Shown piece by piece: positions 1-5,374 of a stretch of 8,312 bases of DNA. The notes beneath the pieces were generated by a model that ran no database searches, had not been told where the DNA came from, and saw only the letters and a list, made by a program, of their open reading frames with translations. Origin of the DNA: ANME-2 cluster archaeon (GTDB taxonomy: Archaea > Halobacteriota > Methanosarcinia > Methanosarcinales > Methanogasteraceae); contig PIXW01000030.1 in NCBI GenBank assembly GCA_003601535.1, positions 1 to 8,312 on the forward strand. Direction: 5' to 3'. Numbering within the stretch: the stretch's first letter is position 1; the number at the start of each line of letters is the position of its first letter. A program made the position numbers and the translations under genes.

Positions 1-172
1 AATAACCGAGCGTGTCCATATTCTCTTCGAGACGGATAACCTCCATCGCGATCTCCCGATCATCGTAGATTACAGCAGAGTATGCAAGATCCATCATCAA
101 CTCGGATGTATCTTTCATATCGATCAACAGATCTTTCATACTCCTTGTGCAGTATTTTAGTTCTTTTGACAT
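1..172 (-). CDS. PhoU-type domain protein, partial (N-terminal 57 codons only)
   Basis: The complement of the first 172 bases reads an open frame from an ATG at 172-170 that runs off the left edge. It is too short to be found by a length cut-off, but the protein looks real. Residues 12-31 read MKDLLIDMKDTSELMMDLAY, followed by SAVIYDDREIAMEVIRLEE. This is the helical pattern of archaeal PhoU-like proteins, which often carry a TrkA-C (RCK_C) domain further on and are linked to ion channels or Mg/K transport. Only the first helices of the PhoU-like domain are visible, so the presence of a TrkA-C domain is inference. The ATG at 172 is the only ATG or GTG in the frame after an upstream TAA. No convincing ribosome binding site precedes it. 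A weak TATA-like stretch lies on the minus strand near 255-246. The gene is divergent from the phosphotransferase gene on its right. Confidence 0.75.
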   Translation of the reverse strand, partial: MSKELKYCTRSMKDLLIDMKDTSELMMDLAYSAVIYDDREIAMEVIRLEENMDTLGY

Positions 173-275
173 GTTATCTGGAATATTCGACCGGACATCT
201 GCAGTCTGGTGAGATATCCTCCGTTTTTCGGTTATGCCATTTGATCGTATTATGTTTTCTTCTTCACGCTCTGAT

Positions 276-291
276 GATCCGGAGATCCGGA
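276..291. repeat. tandem 8-bp direct repeat GATCCGGA x2
   Basis: Two exact, adjacent copies of GATCCGGA occupy 276-283 and 284-291 in the divergent intergenic region. The core ATCCGG also occurs in the arms of the 15-bp palindrome at 6519-6533. A regulator-binding role is possible but only inferred, since short repeats of this size can arise by chance. Confidence 0.4.
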
Positions 292-363
292 CGTCCCTAT
301 CGTTGTAACACGCAACCAGCCATCGTCACACGACACTCAGGTGCTGTGTATTGTTTAACTATG

Positions 364-387
364 GTTACACTATACAGTAACAGTTAC
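364..387 (+). promoter_or_regulatory. candidate promoter/operator of the phosphotransferase gene
   Basis: GTTAC (364-368) and GTAAC (377-381) are inverted arms 8 nt apart. The bases between them contain the TATA-like sequence CTATACA (370-376), and 14 of the 18 positions in 364-381 are symmetric. A further GTTAC at 383-387 forms a second, tight inverted repeat with the middle arm. A TATA box here predicts a transcript start near 400 and a leader of about 25 nt before the ATG at 425. The symmetry over the TATA box would suit a repressor. This is inferred from sequence only. Confidence 0.35.
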
Positions 388-424
388 AGATGGACAGGAT
401 GAGATAGAAGAGGGTGCAGATATC

Positions 425-1498
425 ATGAAACCAGATGACATAGCAACGTACCTGAAGCAGGTATATCAGAAAGAGATTACCATCACAGGCACTGGAAAAC
501 TCGGCGAGACCGATGAAGGGCTGAAGGAGTTTGGATATGGAAAGCCACTACTGATAAGATTTCTTGCGGATGGCAAGCCCAAAACCGCAGTTTTATCGTC
601 CATGCGGACAGAAGGTGGTTTTGGTCACGATCATTTCTCTGACCGTGCACAGATTCTGATCTGGCAGCACGCAACATTCAACAAACTGCCAAAACATGTG
701 CGATCCATCGATGCTGGTTATTTTACGCATGATGGTAAACTGAAATCAGCAGGCGACGCCGAGGAGTATTTTCTGCTGATGGAAGAGGTCAAAGGCACCG
801 AGTATTTTCTCGATCTTGAGCGGATCAGCGCGGAAGGAGCAACCGGACCAGACGTTGAGCGGGCTTTCGCATTGTCCAATTATCTGGTAGATATCCACTC
901 CCGCAGGTCAGATAACCATGAACTGTATGTGAGGCGGATACGTGATATCGTCGGACATGGTGAGTGTATCATGGGCTTGATGGACAGTTATCCTGATAAT
1001 CTCGATTTTATCACAGAGAAAGAACTGAATGAAATCGAAAAATCGTGTGTTGACTGGCGATGGAGGATCAAATCAAGAACGGATCGATTGTGCATGGTTC
1101 ATGGAGATTTTCATCCGTGGAATGTTCTATGGAGAGAAGGGACCGACTTCACGGTACTTGATCGAAGTCGCGGTGAATGGGGCGAGGCAGCAGATGACGT
1201 CTCAAGCATGAGCATCAATTATATCTTTTACTCTCTTCAAAAGCATGGGCGGCTGGATCATGACTTCAAACGAATCTATGACCGGTTCATGGGGCATTAT
1301 CTGGAAAAAACGGAAGACTGGGAACTACTGAAGATCATTCAGTTGTTCTATGCATTTCGTGGGCTGGTTGTGGCAAGTCCGGTATGGTATCCGAATCTTG
1401 ATCGCGAGATCAGGATCAGGTTGTTCAATTTCATAAGAAATATTCTGTCAGAGGAAGAGTTTGATTATCAGGATGTGAATTCGTACTTTTCGGAATGA
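425..1498 (+). CDS. phosphotransferase of the aminoglycoside phosphotransferase (APH)/choline kinase fold
   Basis: The 357-residue protein has the APH-type kinase fold. The catalytic loop is VHGDFHPWNVL at residues 225-235, with Brenner-type HGD (226-228) and metal-binding N233. The following metal-binding aspartate is probably D246 in LDRSRGEWGEAADD (245-258). The hinge is near LLMEEVKG (117-124), and the helix LSNYLVDIHSR (150-160) is typical. The family transfers phosphate from ATP or GTP to small hydroxyl or amino compounds. The substrate cannot be told here, and drug resistance should not be assumed. The N-lobe strand where a lysine normally sits reads AVLSSMR (55-61), so the usual ATP-contacting lysine is not in its standard place. 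R61 or another residue may substitute. A weak GAGGGTG precedes the ATG by 8 nt. The gene stands alone and ends 4 nt from the convergent wHTH gene. Confidence 0.85.
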   Translation: MKPDDIATYLKQVYQKEITITGTGKLGETDEGLKEFGYGKPLLIRFLADGKPKTAVLSSMRTEGGFGHDHFSDRAQILIWQHATFNKLPKHVRSIDAGYFTHDGKLKSAGDAEEYFLLMEEVKGTEYFLDLERISAEGATGPDVERAFALSNYLVDIHSRRSDNHELYVRRIRDIVGHGECIMGLMDSYPDNLDFITEKELNEIEKSCVDWRWRIKSRTDRLCMVHGDFHPWNVLWREGTDFTVLDRSRGEWGEAADDVSSMSINYIFYSLQKHGRLDHDFKRIYDRFMGHYLEKTEDWELLKIIQLFYAFRGLVVASPVWYPNLDREIRIRLFNFIRNILSEEEFDYQDVNSYFSE

Positions 1499-1502
1499 TA
1501 TG

Positions 1503-1904
1503 TCACAAACTATCCCGATCTCTCTTCAAAACCGCAACCCACCACCACCCCGCCATATCAACCAGATCCTTCGCGAACTGCCCTGATAATCGATATACTC
1601 CCTTTTTATTGGTAATCATTCCCGAACCAAGCAGTTTGTTTCGCATGGCATAGAATGATGATCTACTGATCCCGAACTCGCCTATCAGCTGTACCCACTC
1701 ATTCGTTTGTATCGGGTTTCCGGATGCTTCCCGTTCAAGAATCATCTCAAGAAACCTCTGTCCCCGAATAGCGGTACGCTCATCCTGGAACAAACGCCGC
1801 ATCAGTTCATAGAACGGGTCACGGGATGCAGTGATCCTGGCGTTTGCATCCGATCTGATGATAAAACTGGTTGAAGTGCGAGGGGCATCCTTTACCAGCG
1901 TCAT
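1503..1904 (-). CDS. conserved archaeal winged-helix-like protein, partner of DUF2551 protein
   Basis: This 133-residue protein begins with an ATG that overlaps the stop of the DUF2551 gene as ATGA, so the two are translationally coupled. Residues 11-36 (STSFIIRSD through RDPFYELMRR) form a conserved-looking N-terminal segment. Residues 65-108 (IQTNEWVQLI through KGVYRLSGQF) look like a helix-turn-helix followed by a short wing: GISRSSFYAMRNKLLGSGMI resembles a recognition helix region, and KKGVYRLS resembles the wing. A WWW motif lies at 120-122 near the C-terminus. From memory, similar proteins with the FYxMRNKLL and WWW features occur in methanogens without an assigned function. A DNA-binding regulator is the best inference, and no ligand domain or metal site is visible. 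It ends in TGA. Confidence 0.75.
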   Translation of the reverse strand: MTLVKDAPRTSTSFIIRSDANARITASRDPFYELMRRLFQDERTAIRGQRFLEMILEREASGNPIQTNEWVQLIGEFGISRSSFYAMRNKLLGSGMITNKKGVYRLSGQFAKDLVDMAGWWWVAVLKRDRDSL

Positions 1905-2227
1905 GACACAATCTGACAGTTCGTCGATCTTCTCAGTACCGATTTCACGAGTTCAACATACTCATCGCGCAGCGTGTAGACGATCGGCGTTTTGTATGAC
2001 TGCTTGTACGCATGCAGAATACCAAGTTTGGAATGGATATACCCAACCATCGATGCAACGGTTTTGTGGGAGACATCGAATTTTTTGGAGAGAACATCAT
2101 ACAAAAAATCCACGGTTATCTTTCTAGCATTGAGTATGGTCTTCATAACCGTATATCTAATCCCATCGGCATCCAGCTCAAGATATTGCTCCAATCTCCT
2201 TTTGATCTTCGATCGGAATGAACTCAT
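1901..2227 (-). CDS. DUF2551-family protein, possible DNA-binding regulator
   Basis: With the start placed at the ATG at 2227 the protein has 108 residues. Its sequence matches the archaeal DUF2551 family as I remember it, especially KKFDVSHKTVASMVGYIHSK (48-67), KLGIL (67-71) and SYKTPIVYTLRDEYVELVK (77-95). The central segment looks like a winged helix: FLYDVLSKKF, a turn, then a KTVASMVGYIHSKLGIL recognition-like helix and a TPIVYTL wing. A role in transcription is inference. GTG (2236) and ATG (2233) in-frame starts lie upstream, but the GGAG at 2239-2236 is placed 8 nt before the ATG at 2227. It would overlap or crowd the other starts, so 2227 is preferred. It is the first gene of a two-gene unit and overlaps the next by ATGA. 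Confidence 0.8.
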   Translation of the reverse strand: MSSFRSKIKRRLEQYLELDADGIRYTVMKTILNARKITVDFLYDVLSKKFDVSHKTVASMVGYIHSKLGILHAYKQSYKTPIVYTLRDEYVELVKSVLRRSTNCQIVS

Positions 2228-2235
2228 ACACATCA

Positions 2236-2239
2236 CTCC
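2236..2239 (-). promoter_or_regulatory. ribosome binding site deciding the DUF2551 start
   Basis: GGAG on the minus strand lies 8 nt before the ATG at 2227. Upstream in-frame GTG and ATG codons overlap it or are only 2 nt away, so they are unlikely initiators. Confidence 0.55.
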
Positions 2240-2263
2240 ATTAAATTATATTGCAAATATAGG

Positions 2264-2272
2264 TATATATAT
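2264..2272 (-). promoter_or_regulatory. TATA box of the DUF2551/wHTH unit
   Basis: On the minus strand the gap after the enolase stop reads ATATATATA, about 40 nt before the DUF2551 ATG. Archaeal TATA spacing predicts a transcript start near 2241 and a leader of about 14 nt, just enough to hold the GGAG site. This makes the pair separable from enolase transcription, although read-through from enolase is also possible. Confidence 0.55.
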
Positions 2273-2277
2273 GTTTC

Positions 2278-3543
2278 TCACAGTCGAACGAACCTTGCTG
2301 CTTCACCAAGTTCCTCCTCGATCCGGATGAGTTGATTGTACTTGGATGTGCGCTCTGATCTGGCAGGCGCGCCTGTCTTCAGAAGATCAGCACCAACAGC
2401 GACAGCAACATCAGCAATCATGGAATCACCGGTTTCAGCGGACCTGTGACTCACAACCACCCGGTATCCATTTCTATGTGCCAGACTTGCAGCATCGAAA
2501 GCTTCTGATACTGTTCCTATCTGATTCAGCTTGAGCAGCAGCGCATTTGCCGCCCCGATATCGATCCCATGCTGTAATCGGCTCATATTGGTCACAAAGA
2601 TATCATCACCAATGATGATTCTGTCAGTTGCTGATGTCAGTTGCGCAAAATCATCGAACGCCTCTTCATGGAACGGATCCTCGATCAAGAGGATCGGATA
2701 CGTCTTTACGAGATCAAGATAATAATCAATCATCTCGCCGCTATCCAGTTCAGCACCATCGATATGGTACTTCCCGTTTTTAAAGAACTCGGATGCAGCG
2801 GCATCAATTCCAAGCGTGACCTCTGAGGTGGTATATCCTGATTCTTCGATAGCAGCAACGATTGCGTCGAGTGCCTGATTGGTACGGTCCATTGGCGGCG
2901 CATATCCGCCTTCATCACCGACATTGCCTGCGCCGGATCCATATTTCGTTACCAGTATACGTTTAAGTTCGTGGTACACCTCTGCTCCGATCCGTATCGA
3001 TTCCGTGCATGACGATGCACCTTTTGGCTGGATCATAAACTCCTGAATCGCAAGATCATTTCCGGCATGTCTTCCACCATTCAACACGTTCATGGTTGGA
3101 CAGGGCAGGACGCGGGCACGGATTCCACCGAGATATCTGTACAGTGACAGATCCACCGAATCCGCGGCAGCCTTTGCAGCAGCCATCGATATGCCAAGTA
3201 TGGCGTTCGCTCCAAATTTCGATTTGTCTGGCGTGCCATCAAGATTGATCATCGTCTGATCGATCGTACGCTGCTCCCGTACATCCATGCCGATGATCTC
3301 GTTTCGGAGTGTGGTGTTTACGTTCTCCACTGCCTTCAAGACGCCTTTTCCATTGTATCTCTTATCATCACCATCTCGAAGTTCGAGCGCTTCGTTTGTG
3401 CCTGTTGATGCGCCAGACGGTACGTCTGCGCGCCCGAACCCGCTTGGTGTGGCAAGATCAACCTCGATTGTAGGGTTCCCACGGGAATCCAGTATCTCTC
3501 TTGCATGTATGTATTCGATTGTGTAGGGCAAGAATACCACCAT
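2278..3543 (-). CDS. eno: enolase (phosphopyruvate hydratase, EC 4.2.1.11)
   Basis: Enolase interconverts 2-phosphoglycerate and phosphoenolpyruvate in cytoplasmic glycolysis and gluconeogenesis. The 421-residue product has all family landmarks: AREILDSRGNPTIEV (14-28), SGASTG (43-48), NGGRHAGN (155-162) with H159, QEFM with E168, GDEGGYAP (209-216) with catalytic E211, metal ligands D247, E288 and D313 (in IEDP and GDDIFVTN), catalytic K338 in LLLKLNQIGT, the SHRSAET loop (365-371) and K389 in KTGAPARSER. The length is normal for archaeal enolases. The frame stays open for 46 further codons to an ATG at 3681, but that stretch crosses promoter-like sequence and lacks family similarity, so the ATG at 3543, 13 residues before the conserved AREILDSRGNP, is chosen. 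It is upstream of, and codirectional with, the DUF2551 pair. Confidence 0.97.
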   Translation of the reverse strand: MVVFLPYTIEYIHAREILDSRGNPTIEVDLATPSGFGRADVPSGASTGTNEALELRDGDDKRYNGKGVLKAVENVNTTLRNEIIGMDVREQRTIDQTMINLDGTPDKSKFGANAILGISMAAAKAAADSVDLSLYRYLGGIRARVLPCPTMNVLNGGRHAGNDLAIQEFMIQPKGASSCTESIRIGAEVYHELKRILVTKYGSGAGNVGDEGGYAPPMDRTNQALDAIVAAIEESGYTTSEVTLGIDAAASEFFKNGKYHIDGAELDSGEMIDYYLDLVKTYPILLIEDPFHEEAFDDFAQLTSATDRIIIGDDIFVTNMSRLQHGIDIGAANALLLKLNQIGTVSEAFDAASLAHRNGYRVVVSHRSAETGDSMIADVAVAVGADLLKTGAPARSERTSKYNQLIRIEEELGEAARFVRL

Positions 3544-3576
3544 TTCCACGGTTGTACTTCGGATGTTTAAGTTTCT

Positions 3577-3586
3577 GGTATTTAAC
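3577..3586 (-). promoter_or_regulatory. candidate enolase TATA box
   Basis: The minus strand reads GTTAAATACC about 35-43 nt before the enolase ATG. Normal archaeal spacing predicts a start near 3555 and a leader of about 12 nt. A stronger TATA (TATATAAAAG) lies further upstream at 3657-3648 and would give a leader of roughly 80 nt, so which one drives enolase is uncertain. Confidence 0.35.
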
Positions 3587-3647
3587 AGTGACGGATGATG
3601 GAGACTGTCGCGCCTTATGATGTTGTGCAATCCCACCAACGGAGGGG

Positions 3648-3658
3648 CTTTTATATAG
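3648..3658 (+). promoter_or_regulatory. strong TATA box, probably for the plus-strand rubredoxin-like frame and proC
   Basis: CTTTTATATAG on the plus strand is the clearest TATA-like element in the 290-nt enolase/proC gap. Archaeal spacing puts the plus-strand transcript start near 3680, right at the ATGs at 3676 and 3680, which predicts a leaderless message for the rubredoxin-like frame. Its complement (TATATAAAAG) is also TATA-like in the enolase direction, so the element could work both ways. Confidence 0.5.
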
Positions 3659-3679
3659 GAGAGTTCTGATTTATTATGC

Positions 3680-3817
3680 ATGGACTCAGGAGAACACTAC
3701 CACGATCGACGAAGAGATAAAAACGCGAAATGGAGATGTGAAAACTGTGGACTTATTCTGTAGGGTGGAGAAACACCGTCCGAAGGTACCGTATGTGGGC
3801 ACAAATTCTCTGGATAG
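3680..3817 (+). pseudogene. rubredoxin-like zinc/iron-ribbon mini-protein interrupted by in-frame TAG
   Basis: From the ATG at 3680 the frame reads 27 residues ending KWRCENCGLIL, then TAG (3761-3763), then GGETPSEGTVCGHKFSG, then a second TAG (3815-3817). Joined across the first TAG, this matches without gaps the rubredoxin-like module found at the end of rubrerythrins (pattern WRCxNCGxxxEGxExPxxCPVCGH). Differences at key places are E to TAG, the first cysteine of the second pair to G (GGT), and the following P to T (ACC). Each can be explained by one base change. The first knuckle CENC is intact; the second keeps one cysteine plus CGH. Loss of a metal ligand together with a stop favours a recent pseudogene. 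Amber decoding (for example pyrrolysine) is the alternative. The second TAG is in frame with proC and 18 nt ahead of its ATG. Confidence 0.45.
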
Positions 3818-3819
3818 AT

Positions 3820-3826
3820 CGGTGAG
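3820..3826 (+). promoter_or_regulatory. proC ribosome binding site
   Basis: GGTGAGG lies 6 nt before the ATG at 3833 and is a good match to the archaeal anti-Shine-Dalgarno. This indicates that proC is translated from a leadered transcript, which fits transcription starting upstream near 3680. Confidence 0.6.
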
Positions 3827-3832
3827 GAGCGC

Positions 3833-4642
3833 ATGAAGATAGGATTTGTCGGTGCTGGCAGGATCGGCGAAGCGTTGATACGGGGCGTACTTGCTGCAGA
3901 TCTCACCCAAAACGATCAGATATTCGCAGGCGATGTGGACGCTGACAGATTGAACGCGCTCTCTAAAGAACTCGGCATCAACACATCCACCGATAATAAC
4001 GATGTCGTGAACAATGCGGAAGTGATCATCCTTGCGGTGAAGCCACAGATCATAAGCGCGGTGCTGCAAACCATAAAACCCAGAATCACACGAGAACATA
4101 TAATAATCTCGGTCGCAGCAGGAGTACCGATCCGGGCAATCGAAGAGAACCTGCCTGATGGCGCGCATCTGATCAGGGTGATGCCGAATATCGCATGCAC
4201 GGTCAGGCAGGCGATCTCTGCGATCTGTGCAGGCAGTTACGCAACCGGATCCGATGAAGAAACAGCGCGCATAATTCTTGGATCGGTTGGCAGGGTAGTA
4301 ACAGTACCGGAATCGATGATGGATGCGGTTACTGGCTTGAGCGGAAGCGGACCTGCATTCGTATCAGTGATAATCGAGGCGATGGCAGACGGTGGGGTGC
4401 ATGAAGGGCTTCCGAGAGATATCGCGCTCGAACTCGCTGCACAGACCGTTCTCGGCGCTGCTGCGATGATTCTTGAGACCAGAAGCCACCCTGGTGCGCT
4501 CAAGGACATGGTAACATCACCAGCAGGGACAACCATCAGAGGCATCCGTGCGCTCGAGGAACATGGGTTGCGTGCGGCGATGATGGATGCCGTGATTGCA
4601 GCGACCAGGCGGTCAAGAGAACTCGGGGAGTCTAATATCTGA
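3833..4642 (+). CDS. proC: pyrroline-5-carboxylate reductase (EC 1.5.1.2)
   Basis: ProC reduces 1-pyrroline-5-carboxylate to L-proline with NAD(P)H, the last step of proline synthesis, in the cytoplasm. The 269-residue length is normal. The N-terminal Rossmann motif is GFVGAGRIGEA (4-14), followed by ILAVKPQ (66-72), ISVAAGVPI (92-100) and RVMPNIACTV (115-124). The C-terminal dimerisation/substrate domain shows DAVTGLSGSGPAFV (164-177) and the signature HPGALKDMVTSPAGTTI (219-235) followed by RGIRALEEHGLRAAMMDAV. No key residue is missing. The start is supported by a GGTGAGG site. The gene follows the broken rubredoxin-like frame on the same strand and ends 20 nt from the convergent toxin gene, with TGA. 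Confidence 0.97.
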   Translation: MKIGFVGAGRIGEALIRGVLAADLTQNDQIFAGDVDADRLNALSKELGINTSTDNNDVVNNAEVIILAVKPQIISAVLQTIKPRITREHIIISVAAGVPIRAIEENLPDGAHLIRVMPNIACTVRQAISAICAGSYATGSDEETARIILGSVGRVVTVPESMMDAVTGLSGSGPAFVSVIIEAMADGGVHEGLPRDIALELAAQTVLGAAAMILETRSHPGALKDMVTSPAGTTIRGIRALEEHGLRAAMMDAVIAATRRSRELGESNI

Positions 4643-4662
4643 TAATTATCGCAGACATATAT

Positions 4663-5055
4663 CTACCTCACCCGCATCAACGGAACTCCGATGCCATCGA
4701 ACTCCCGATCACTCCCGACGACCAGATCTGATCCCTTGACAGAAGCCGTAGCCGCAGCAAACGCGTCTGCAAGCGATAATGAATGCATTCCTTTCAATCT
4801 GCCAGCCTCTCTCCAGATCGAATCGTCTGTGACCGGAACGATCTGCAATCCATAAGCCCTCAAATTCCCAACCTTTTCATCTGCTATCATCGGATCTTTT
4901 CTGTAAAGTATGTAATAAAACTCTGTCAGGTTTATAACGTTCAGATATCCTTTTATATCACCGCGCAGAACCTTCTTTAGTAAATCCTCCACAACATCTG
5001 CGCCCACTTCACCCAGATAGAATATCAGCAGCGATTCCGTATCCAAGACGATCAT
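4663..5055 (-). CDS. vapC: PIN-domain ribonuclease, VapC-type toxin
   Basis: This 130-residue PIN-domain protein is probably the toxin of a type II toxin-antitoxin pair. PIN toxins are Mg-dependent RNases that cut tRNA, rRNA or mRNA. The four acidic active-site positions can be placed: D5 in MIVLDTESLL, E45 in NLTEFYYIL, D97 in SLADAFAAATA, and D116 in VVGSDREFDGI. The core looks complete and active. Its ATG overlaps the antitoxin stop (ATGA), so translation is coupled. It is the only complete gene in the window ending in TAG; all others end in TGA. That is mildly suggestive of separate ancestry, as TA pairs move often. The exact RNA target cannot be inferred. Confidence 0.88.
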   Translation of the reverse strand: MIVLDTESLLIFYLGEVGADVVEDLLKKVLRGDIKGYLNVINLTEFYYILYRKDPMIADEKVGNLRAYGLQIVPVTDDSIWREAGRLKGMHSLSLADAFAAATASVKGSDLVVGSDREFDGIGVPLMRVR

Positions 5056-5306
5056 GTTATGGATTCCAACCTTTTTTCCTTTCTTGCGTCTTCGTCTCTT
5101 GCATCCTTTAGAATTTGATCTGCGGTTTTGTCCTTGAATATCTCTCTCAAAGATCCCTTTTCTTCTGATATCTGCGCAATGGGTTTGAATAAAACTCCAT
5201 CTCCCCTCTCTATCACAAGTGCCCGATCTCCAAATCCAAACTTCTTCCTTAAACGCTTTGGAATCGTTGCCTGACCTTTTTTTGTAATACGTACAACAGC
5301 GGGCAT
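5052..5306 (-). CDS. AbrB/MazE-type antitoxin of the PIN toxin
   Basis: The 84-residue protein starts with a SpoVT/AbrB swapped-hairpin DNA-binding domain: VVRITKKGQATIPKRLRKKFGFGDRALVIERGDGVLFKPI (4-43), with the typical KGQATIPKxLR signature. The remaining 40 residues are charged and probably helical (LREIFKDKTADQILKDARDE), which is where such antitoxins wrap the toxin. It should neutralise the PIN protein encoded immediately downstream (4-nt overlap) and repress the shared promoter. Upstream lies a good BRE/TATA, with the ATG only about 4 nt after the predicted transcript start, so the message is likely leaderless. VapB-like is a reasonable label, but the DNA-binding domain is AbrB-type. 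Confidence 0.88.
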   Translation of the reverse strand: MPAVVRITKKGQATIPKRLRKKFGFGDRALVIERGDGVLFKPIAQISEEKGSLREIFKDKTADQILKDARDEDARKEKRLESIT

Positions 5307-5307
5307 G

Positions 5308-5332
5308 GTAATACCAATATATTCTGAATTAC
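5308..5332 (-). promoter_or_regulatory. candidate autoregulatory operator of the toxin-antitoxin pair
   Basis: GTAAT (5308-5312) and ATTAC (5328-5332) are inverted arms almost concentric with the palindrome AATATATT (5316-5323). The element fills the gap between TATA box and start codon, where binding by the AbrB-type antitoxin would block transcription. Inferred from symmetry and position. Confidence 0.4.
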
Positions 5333-5345
5333 TTAAAAGTTTCGG
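5331..5345 (-). promoter_or_regulatory. BRE/TATA promoter of the toxin-antitoxin pair
   Basis: The minus strand reads CCGAAA directly followed by CTTTTAAGT, a purine-rich BRE plus TATA box of archaeal type. Spacing predicts transcription from about 5310, giving a nearly leaderless antitoxin message. Confidence 0.6.
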
Positions 5346-5374
5346 TGTTACTTTCGATCGATTGACCTACCGTT

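Larger units (their letters stand above)
173..424. other. divergent intergenic region between the PhoU-type gene and the phosphotransferase
   Basis: These 252 bases separate two divergently oriented genes and hold no convincing coding sequence. A plus-strand open frame of about 100 codons crosses it, but that frame is mostly the antisense of the PhoU-type gene and has no recognisable domain. Visible elements are an exact tandem copy of the 8-mer GATCCGGA (276-291), a short palindrome GGACGTCC (289-296), and a symmetrical GTTAC/GTAAC arrangement around a TATA-like box (364-387) just upstream of the phosphotransferase. Confidence 0.6.

Noticed and set aside
82..402. Plus-strand open frame of 106 codons with hydrophobic stretches
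   Set aside because: It largely overlaps the antisense of the PhoU-type gene and an intergenic region, and its composition (many Ser, Tyr, Cys) and lack of any motif suggest chance.
3593..3668. Possible C/D-box sRNA on the plus strand (ATGATG, ATGATG, CTGA)
   Set aside because: Spacing of boxes is too long and the internal D' box is absent, so the pattern is likely chance.
3544..3681. 46-codon N-terminal extension of enolase to the ATG at 3681
   Set aside because: The extension is unlike enolases, covers promoter-like TATA sequence, and ATG 3543 gives the normal length with the conserved AREILDSRGNP near the N-terminus.
3686..4168. 160-codon minus-strand frame opposite proC
   Set aside because: It is antisense to a clear proC gene and shows no recognisable domain.
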